From positions 1 to 32,221 of the forward strand of contig JAAZAA010000192.1 of NCBI GenBank assembly GCA_012514535.1: a stretch of 32,221 bases of DNA. Direction: 5' to 3'. Below, piece by piece: positions 27,645 through 32,221 of this stretch. Source of the stretch: Myxococcales bacterium. GTDB taxonomy: Bacteria; Myxococcota_A; Polyangia; Polyangiales; Polyangiaceae. The translations under genes and the position numbers were made by a program. The notes beneath the pieces were generated by a model, which searched no databases, was not told the DNA's origin, and saw nothing but the letters and a program-made list of their open reading frames with translations. Within the stretch, counting starts at the first letter, position 1, and the number at the start of each line of letters is the position of its first letter.

Positions 27645-28260
27645 CGCTGTCTCCAGGCTGGGTGGCGGGGGTGACACCCGCGGGGCTCCTCTCGTAGCCC
27701 CTGGTCCGCCCCCGAAGCAAGCGGTCGAGCGGAATCACGGGAGCCGCGACGGGCGTCCCGTTCGTCGTGCCGGCGGCGCTCTGGTCCTGGGCGGCCTCGA
27801 GTGCGGCGTCTGCGGCGGCGAGCTCCTCGCTGGTGGCCGGACGCACCTCGCTCACCGCGAACTCGACGCGGACCTCCTGGCCCGCCAAGGGGTGATTCAA
27901 GTCGAGGTGGACCGTGTCGGGACCGACGTCGAGGACCTTCAGGACGAGCACCGCTCCGGCGTCGTTCTCCGCCTCGAAGCGATCGCCTGGGGCGACCTCC
28001 GGCGGGAACTCCGCGCGATCCACCTCGAGGATGGCCTGGGGATCCCGCTCGCCGTAGGCGTCTCGCGGAGCCAAGGTCACGACCCCGCGATCTCCGGTGC
28101 CGAGCCCGTCGAGGGCTTGCTCCAGCGCGGGGAAGAGCTGCCCGCGCCCGAAGACGAAGCCGAGACGTTCGGCCTCGCTCACCGCCTCCCCCTCTCCGTC
28201 GAAGACGGTGAAATCCAAGGCCACGAAGGTGTCGGGCCCAACCTGATACTCACTGCTCAT
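27634..28260 (-). CDS. SlyD-type FKBP peptidyl-prolyl isomerase
   Basis: Two-domain FKBP of 208 aa that would catalyse prolyl isomerisation and act as a holdase. The isomerase half opens with VGPDTFVALDFTVFDGEGE, then LGFVFGRGQLFPALEQALDGLGTGDRGVVTLAPRDAYGERD (about 33-73), which is the SlyD pattern. The insert-in-flap chaperone domain follows (about 78-118) and the fold closes with DLNHPLAGQEVRVEFAVSEVRP (about 119-140). The last about 65 residues are a low-complexity tail with LDRLLRGRTRGYER; the His-rich metal-binding tail of E. coli SlyD is absent. ATG 28260 is clear. No signal peptide, so cytoplasmic. It is the second gene of the operon, 25 bp after the 85-aa gene. Confidence 0.93.
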   Translation of the reverse strand: MSSEYQVGPDTFVALDFTVFDGEGEAVSEAERLGFVFGRGQLFPALEQALDGLGTGDRGVVTLAPRDAYGERDPQAILEVDRAEFPPEVAPGDRFEAENDAGAVLVLKVLDVGPDTVHLDLNHPLAGQEVRVEFAVSEVRPATSEELAAADAALEAAQDQSAAGTTNGTPVAAPVIPLDRLLRGRTRGYERSPAGVTPATQPGDSDEH

Positions 28261-28285
28261 GGCAAAAAAACGGTCCGAGCGCGGC

Positions 28286-28543
28286 TCAACCGGCAGACGC
28301 CACCTGGCGACCGGAGATGGCCAGCACGGCGAGGAGCGCGATTTCGATTTCTTCTTGGGTGGGCGGCGTGGAGCGCGCCTGGATGCGTCGCTGTACGGCG
28401 CCGAGCTCCGCGCCGAACAGTCGGTACCGGTTCCGCTCCAGCTCCGTGGGTGCCTCGACGACCCAACGCGCGACGATGGCCCGAAGCTCGTCGAGGTCCT
28501 GGTCCATGAGGGGGGCCAAGTACTGGGCGAGGGGGTGCGCCAT
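28286..28543 (-). CDS. Small helical protein of unknown function (85 aa)
   Basis: An 85-aa, probably all-helical soluble protein: MAHPLAQYLAPLMDQDLDELRAIVARWV, then ELERNRYRLFGAELGAVQRRIQA and EEIEIALLAVLAISG. It is compact, charged and without signal peptide. It leads the operon (25 bp before the SlyD gene) and diverges from the FGE-fold lipoprotein gene, whose start is 95 bp away. The family is not recognised; reality of the gene is supported by its position and by the regular amphipathic pattern. Confidence 0.72.
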   Translation of the reverse strand: MAHPLAQYLAPLMDQDLDELRAIVARWVVEAPTELERNRYRLFGAELGAVQRRIQARSTPPTQEEIEIALLAVLAISGRQVASAG

Positions 28544-28638
28544 GGTCGAGCAAGCCTAGACCAGCCGGGGAACGGGCGCACGCTGCCCGGCCGGGGAAGC
28601 CCTTGCCCCGGGGCCCGGGAGCCAGGCAGGCTCCGGCC

Positions 28639-29811
28639 ATGCCCTGGAAGCGAGCGCCCTTTGGGCTGGCCCTGATCGCGCTCGTCGCCGCCTGTGGAGA
28701 GCGCGGCGGCACCGACACGGAGGAGCCGAGCGCCCCCGCCACCGTCCAAGCCGCGCGCCCCGCCACCGCTCCCCAGCTGGCGGCCGGTGAGACCTCCCAC
28801 ATCCCCGTCGGCTCCTTCCGCGCCGGCAGCCGCCCCGGCGACGAGGGGCGGCGCCCGGAGATCGAGCCCCGGGAGACCACCCTGCAGCTCGGGCCCTTCC
28901 GGATCGATCGGCTGCCCTATCCCAATGACCCGGCCGAGCCACCGCGCCTCGGCGTGAAGCGAGAGACCGCCGTGCGTCTCTGCGCCGAGCGGGGCGGCCG
29001 CCTGTGCACGGAGCTCGAGTGGGAGCGCGCCTGCAAGGGTCCCGAGAGCAGCACCTACCCCACGGGCCCGGAGTGGAACACCGCCTGCGAGGACAACCCC
29101 CGGACGTGCCCCAACGCCTTCGAGGTGCTCTCCATGGGCTCGCTCCTCGAGTGGACCTCGAGCGACGTCGTGCCGCCCCGCGGCGAGACGAAGCCCGCAG
29201 GCCCCGTCGTGCGTGGCGCTCCGGCGGGCGCGCCCGGGGTGGAGCGACGCTGCGCTCGGCGCGTCACCCTCGAGGAGGTCTCCCTCGAAGACGTCGGGTT
29301 CCGCTGCTGTTATGGCGCCCCCAACGGGCTGAAGCTCAAGGTGCCCACCCTGGGCCAAGCGGCCTTCGAGAAGGTCGCGCTCACCGCGGAGCAGGTGACG
29401 AAGCTCCTCGAGCTCGACCCCCGCACACAGCCCCTCGCCCAGGAAGTGGTGCTCTTCCGCGAGCCCGAGGCCGCGAACACGGTCGTGGCGCGCGGCCCCG
29501 GTGATCGCAAAGGCTTCCTCTTCACGGTGCAGGCCCTGCGCTGGAACCCGGCGCGGGGCGCCCACTTCCTCGTGGTCACGGCGCGCTCCGGCAAGAGCAC
29601 GTCCTTCGTCCTCGCCTACCACGTGGTGAACGACGAGGAGCACCGCCTCGCGGCCAGCTTCGTGATGCGCGACGAGCCGGGCCCGATCGCCCTCGCGTAC
29701 AGCGACTCGATCCGACCGCGCCTGCACTTCAGCAACTGCTGGGGATGCCCCGGCGAGACGGGGAAGCTCCTCTTCCGCGCCCCCGAGACCATCGCCATCT
29801 TCCAACCCTGA
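28639..29811 (+). CDS. Formylglycine-generating-enzyme-fold lipoprotein, probably non-catalytic
   Basis: A 390-aa lipoprotein: signal MPWKRAPFGLALIALVAAC with the lipidated Cys at about 19, then a low-complexity linker. The FGE/SUMF1-like domain runs from HIPVGSFRAGSRPGDE through LQLGPFRIDRLPY, AVRLCAERGGRLCTELEWERAC and MGSLLEWTSSDV to VGFRCCYG. In true FGEs the segment after the RGG motif has a Cys pair (CHxSYC); here the matching stretch, VVRGAPAGAPGVERRCARR, lacks it. The domain is thus likely a binding or structural module. The last about 160 residues (from about 230) are a separate, unrecognised domain with two Cys in SNCWGCPGE. ATG 28639 is chosen for the signal peptide. It converges on the minimal kinase gene, 14 bp away. 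Confidence 0.85.
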   Translation: MPWKRAPFGLALIALVAACGERGGTDTEEPSAPATVQAARPATAPQLAAGETSHIPVGSFRAGSRPGDEGRRPEIEPRETTLQLGPFRIDRLPYPNDPAEPPRLGVKRETAVRLCAERGGRLCTELEWERACKGPESSTYPTGPEWNTACEDNPRTCPNAFEVLSMGSLLEWTSSDVVPPRGETKPAGPVVRGAPAGAPGVERRCARRVTLEEVSLEDVGFRCCYGAPNGLKLKVPTLGQAAFEKVALTAEQVTKLLELDPRTQPLAQEVVLFREPEAANTVVARGPGDRKGFLFTVQALRWNPARGAHFLVVTARSGKSTSFVLAYHVVNDEEHRLAASFVMRDEPGPIALAYSDSIRPRLHFSNCWGCPGETGKLLFRAPETIAIFQP

Positions 29812-29825
29812 CCGGGGTCGCCGGA

Positions 29826-30530
29826 TCAGGCCCGCGGCGCCACGAGCTCGAACCAGTTGCCCGCGTTCGAGCTCCCTGCCCGCACCTGGGCGCCCGCCGC
29901 GTCCGCGCAAATCCGCGCGCAGAACAAGCCCAGCCCCGCGCTGTAGCGCCCCCCGCCGCGACGCTTCGCCCGGAGCTGCCCCGCCGCCGTGAACGCCCCC
30001 TCGAGCATGTCCGGTTCGAGGGGAGTCCCCGTGTCCGACACGATCACGACCACGTGCTCCGGTTGCTCGCGCGCTTCGAGCGTCACCTGGCTCCCCTGGG
30101 GAGCGTGCTGGATCGAGTTCTGTAGCAGCGCCCGCATCGCCCTCGTGAACATCTCGCGACCGACGATCACGTCGACGGCCCGGCTCGTGCACTCGCCCAC
30201 GCCGATCTCGACGCCGTGGCTCCTGGCGTGGGCTCGGCTGGCCTCCACCGCCTCCCCGAGCAGCACGGGGAGCGGAGCCGGGCGCCGCTCCTCCGTCGCC
30301 CGCCCCTGCAGGAAGCGCCCCAGCACCTCGACGCTGTCGACGATGCGCGCGAGCCCATCGCAGGAGAGCTTCAGATCGTCGAGGGACTCCCGCGCGGGCG
30401 CCGAACGGAGCTCGAGCTCCGCTTCGAGGAAGCTCACGTTGCTGTCCACGGCGGAGAGCGGGTTCCGCAGGTCGTGCGCGAGCAGTCGCAGCAGCTCTCC
30501 CACCTCCGCCGAAGCCAGACCGTCCGCCAC
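29826..30530 (-). CDS. Minimal histidine kinase (HisKA-HATPase only)
   Basis: A 234-aa cytoplasmic kinase with no sensor domain. HisKA starts almost at once: LLRLLAHDLRNPLSAVDSNVSFL with His19. The ATPase domain has an N box MRALLQNSIQHAP (about 131-143), G1 VSDTGTPL, and a G2-like GRYSAGLGLFCARICA. The G1 and G2 boxes are less canonical than in the kinase at 24424, but Asp, Asn and the Gly-Leu-Gly core are kept. GTG 30530 is preceded by AGGGGA. It starts 36 bp after the hydrolase gene, so it is probably the last gene of a three-gene run (ribbon-helix-helix, hydrolase, kinase). Its partner regulator is not in view. Confidence 0.88.
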   Translation of the reverse strand: MADGLASAEVGELLRLLAHDLRNPLSAVDSNVSFLEAELELRSAPARESLDDLKLSCDGLARIVDSVEVLGRFLQGRATEERRPAPLPVLLGEAVEASRAHARSHGVEIGVGECTSRAVDVIVGREMFTRAMRALLQNSIQHAPQGSQVTLEAREQPEHVVVIVSDTGTPLEPDMLEGAFTAAGQLRAKRRGGGRYSAGLGLFCARICADAAGAQVRAGSSNAGNWFELVAPRA

Positions 30531-30566
30531 GCTTCCCCTCTCTCGCCCCTCCGCGCCGCGCTGGGA

Positions 30567-31535
30567 TCACCCCAGCAGGCGGTGGTCCTCCAGGAACTCG
30601 ATGATCCGCTCGGCGATGAGCTGCGGGTGCTCGAGAGGGGCGACGTGCGTCGCGCCGGGCACCATGAACAGCTCACCCCGAGGCAAGGACTCAGCCATCG
30701 CCTCCGACAACGCGGGAGGCGTGAAGGTGTCGTTCTCGGCCCCGATGACCAGAGCGGGAACCTGCACGTTCTTCAGCAGGTCTTGGGCGGAGTGCTCCCC
30801 CGCGTGCGACAGCATCCGCAGGAAGAGCTCGAAGTCGAAATCCGCGACGTGACGGAAGTAGGGCTCCACGTCTTCGGGGCGCACCCGCCGATCGATGTCG
30901 CCCACCAGCTGGGCCAGGCGCACCGCCGTCTTGATCGGCATGCGTCCCCACACGGCGCGGACGAGCTTCGGGTGCTTGACGGCAAAGTCCATCAACCCTG
31001 GCAGCACGCTCGCGAGGATGTCGGACCCCTTGAAGGTGTGGGTCACCCTCCCGAAGCTGCCACAAACCAGCACCAACGCGCGCACGGCGTCCGGGCGCGC
31101 GCGATAGGCTTCGAGGGCCACCTGGGTGCCGAGGGAATGCCCCACCAACACGACGGGTGGCTCCCCGAGGTGCGCGCGCACGGCGTGTACGTCGCCGGCG
31201 AGGGCGGCCACGTCGATGCGCTCCCGATCCCGAGGAGCCTCGCTGCGTCCGTGACCGCGGTAGTTGAAGTGGGCGACGGCCATGCGCGTCGCCAGATCGT
31301 CCCACAGGTACTTGTAGATGAACCCGTCGCAGACCAGGCCGTCGCAGAGCAGCGCCGTAGGCGCTTCGACGGCCGCGACGGGATCGGAGCTGGGGCGCGC
31401 GAACGAGTCACGCTCGAGCCGGCGCCACCGGACGTAGAGCCGCGTACCATCCTCCGCCGTAGCGAAGGATTCGACGCTGGGGCGCGCTGCGTCGGGCGGT
31501 GGCCCGGCGTGACTCATCAAGGCACTCGTGCTCAC
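30567..31535 (-). CDS. Alpha/beta hydrolase
   Basis: A 322-aa hydrolase of the alpha/beta fold. The oxyanion strand is LCDGLVCDGFIY, the strand AVAHFNYRGHGRS (87-98) is typical, the nucleophile elbow is GHSLG with Ser134, the acid is Asp269 (GAENDTFTPP) and the base is His297 (PGATHVAPLEHP). A helical lid lies about 165-240. No signal peptide; cytoplasmic. The substrate is unknown: the fold covers esterases, lipases and dehalogenases. The start is read as GTG 31535, giving about 20 extra residues before the first strand; ATG 31517 is also possible. Confidence 0.9.
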   Translation of the reverse strand: MSTSALMSHAGPPPDAARPSVESFATAEDGTRLYVRWRRLERDSFARPSSDPVAAVEAPTALLCDGLVCDGFIYKYLWDDLATRMAVAHFNYRGHGRSEAPRDRERIDVAALAGDVHAVRAHLGEPPVVLVGHSLGTQVALEAYRARPDAVRALVLVCGSFGRVTHTFKGSDILASVLPGLMDFAVKHPKLVRAVWGRMPIKTAVRLAQLVGDIDRRVRPEDVEPYFRHVADFDFELFLRMLSHAGEHSAQDLLKNVQVPALVIGAENDTFTPPALSEAMAESLPRGELFMVPGATHVAPLEHPQLIAERIIEFLEDHRLLG

Positions 31536-31576
31536 GTGCTGGTCTCAACGACCAACTCCGAGTCCCACAACAGGGC

Positions 31577-31795
31577 TCACGTCCCTTCGGTCTCTTCGTC
31601 GTCCGCTACGTCGTTGACGCTGGGAATCTTCTTGATCTCCAGGCGAGCGAGCTTCCACGCGCGCTGAACGACCCAGGACAGGGACCGGTCCAGCCGCGCG
31701 GCCTCGTCCTTGATCTCCTGAAGCATGGTCTCGGGGAAATAAAGACTCTGCTTCCGCTTATCGCTCCCACTACGGGTCGTCGTCTCGTCGGCCAC
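31577..31795 (-). CDS. Small ribbon-helix-helix protein, TIGR04563-like
   Basis: A 72-aa protein with a disordered N-terminus, a strand KQSLYFP (15-21) and two helices, TMLQEIKDEAARLD and SLSWVVQRAWKLARLEIKK. This is the ribbon-helix-helix layout, and the wording (KRKQSLYFPETML, RSLSWVVQRAWKLAR, IPSVND) matches the small protein family I recall as TIGR04563 from myxobacteria. The C-terminus is acidic. It would bind DNA as a dimer, but no target is visible. GTG 31795 has AGAGG seven bases upstream. It lies 41 bp before the hydrolase gene and may head that run. Confidence 0.85.
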   Translation of the reverse strand: MADETTTRSGSDKRKQSLYFPETMLQEIKDEAARLDRSLSWVVQRAWKLARLEIKKIPSVNDVADDEETEGT

Positions 31796-32097
31796 GCACT
31801 AACCTCTCGATTGTGTGGCGCTGTCCGAAGGCAGCGCGCTTTTACGCTTTCAGTGCCACAGCCTATTGAATCGCTCCCGCGATAGCAATGGCCCCGTGAC
31901 CGAGCCGTGATGAGGCGCGGGGGCACCGCTACCGCTCAGCCCACATGGGCCGGTGGCCGGCGGAGACGCGGATCGCCGCCTTGCTTCGACGGACCTGACG
32001 GAGGCATATCTAAGTGGTGCCCCTCAGCGACTCCTCACGACGCCCCGGTGGATTTCGATGTGCTCGTGAAATCGCTGCCGGGACGGCGTGGACCTCG
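31796..32097. other. 302-bp divergent intergenic region
   Basis: Lies between the ribbon-helix-helix gene (-) and the exported-protein gene (+). It holds the small hairpin at 31818-31837 and an AT-richer patch at about 31838-31885. No gene is supportable; promoters of both flanking genes should be here. Confidence 0.6.
31818..31837. promoter_or_regulatory. Small hairpin upstream of the ribbon-helix-helix gene
   Basis: GCGCTG (31818-31823) pairs with CAGCGC (31832-31837) around an eight-base loop, 23-42 bp before GTG 31795. It could be the operator through which the ribbon-helix-helix protein controls itself, or simply a leader hairpin. Confidence 0.35.
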
Positions 32098-32221
32098 ATG
32101 AGGCTCGCCGCCGCGAGGGCGTCCACGGCGCTGCTGCTGGTGCTTTCGTTCGGGGCGGCGACCGCGGAGGCGAGGCAACCGGAAGGGCGCGCCGCTGGAT
32201 CGACCGCCGCTGGATCGACCG
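32098..32221 (+). CDS. Exported protein, 5' end only (cut by window edge)
   Basis: Forty-one codons are visible. They encode a signal peptide, MRLAAARASTALLLVLSFGAATAEA, with a positively charged start, a leucine-rich core and a likely cleavage after AEA. The mature protein begins RQPEGRAAGSTAAGST and is entering a short repeat. No lipobox Cys is seen within the visible part. ATG 32098 is the first start directly before the signal peptide. Function cannot be told. Confidence 0.7.
   Translation, partial: MRLAAARASTALLLVLSFGAATAEARQPEGRAAGSTAAGST
32191..32220 (+). repeat. 15-bp in-frame repeat at the right edge
   Basis: Two exact copies of GCCGCTGGATCGACC (32191-32205 and 32206-32220), running on past the window. 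They encode AAGST in the exported protein. The number of copies is unknown. Confidence 0.8.

Noticed and set aside
28261-30570. Upstream extension of the SlyD frame by some 770 codons on the minus strand
   Set aside because: It runs antisense through the FGE-fold gene and across two other genes. ATG 28260 gives the canonical SlyD N-terminus.
31843-31858. Possible second sigma-54 promoter (TGGCACT on the minus strand) before the ribbon-helix-helix gene
   Set aside because: The bases at the -12 position do not give GC at the required ten-base spacing from GG.

Overview
The window reads as chromosomal DNA of a very GC-rich Gram-negative bacterium, most likely a myxobacterium (Myxococcota, perhaps a Polyangia-type lineage). 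Grounds: extreme third-position GC, many long antisense open frames, an FHA-type sigma-54 activator, sensor kinases without membrane segments, several lipoproteins with Gly/Pro/Ser linkers, a DUF1844 protein and a small ribbon-helix-helix protein of a myxobacterial type. Assignment is by family resemblance only. I see no phage, insertion sequence, integrase, CRISPR array, tRNA or rRNA.

Layout. 1-8.5 kb: a truncated FHA-GAF-AAA+ sigma-54 activator (-), a secreted/membrane protein with a YGQPG repeat (-), gpsA (-), a lipoprotein of unknown role (+), an unusual signal peptidase I (+), a small membrane protein (-) and a PfkB sugar kinase (+). 8.5-14.8 kb (-): an EAL phosphodiesterase, then a four-gene run read as two-TM/RCK potassium channel, heme A synthase (ctaA), class II-like sirtuin and M20 peptidase. 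14.9-20.2 kb: aldehyde dehydrogenase, GH8 glycosidase lipoprotein and HPF-type ribosome factor (+), a Uma2-family protein (-) and threonine aldolase (+). 20.2-22.2 kb (-): a type IV pilin with its own terminator, a near-consensus sigma-54 promoter and an upstream palindrome, then a single-TM protein. 22.4-25.8 kb (+): a translationally coupled signalling pair, REC-GAF-PAS-PAS-HisKA with no ATPase domain followed by a complete histidine kinase. 25.8-28.5 kb (-): a tight operon of an 85-aa protein, a SlyD-type isomerase, a 75-aa protein, a DUF1844 protein and an HtrA-type protease lipoprotein, a likely envelope protein-quality module. 28.6-32.2 kb: an FGE-fold lipoprotein that seems to lack the catalytic cysteines (+), a minimal histidine kinase, an alpha/beta hydrolase and a ribbon-helix-helix protein (-), and the start of an exported repeat protein (+) cut by the edge.

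Most worth a second look: the pilin regulatory region, the kinase without a catalytic domain coupled to a complete kinase, the pilin's acidic Gly-Asp tail, and a family of related 15-bp tandem repeats in three separate intergenic gaps (about 1.7, 3.1 and 8.5 kb). Repeats with a period divisible by three also occur inside genes (YGQPG array, sugar-kinase insert, pilin tail, right-edge gene), so in-frame repeat expansion looks like a general habit of this genome.
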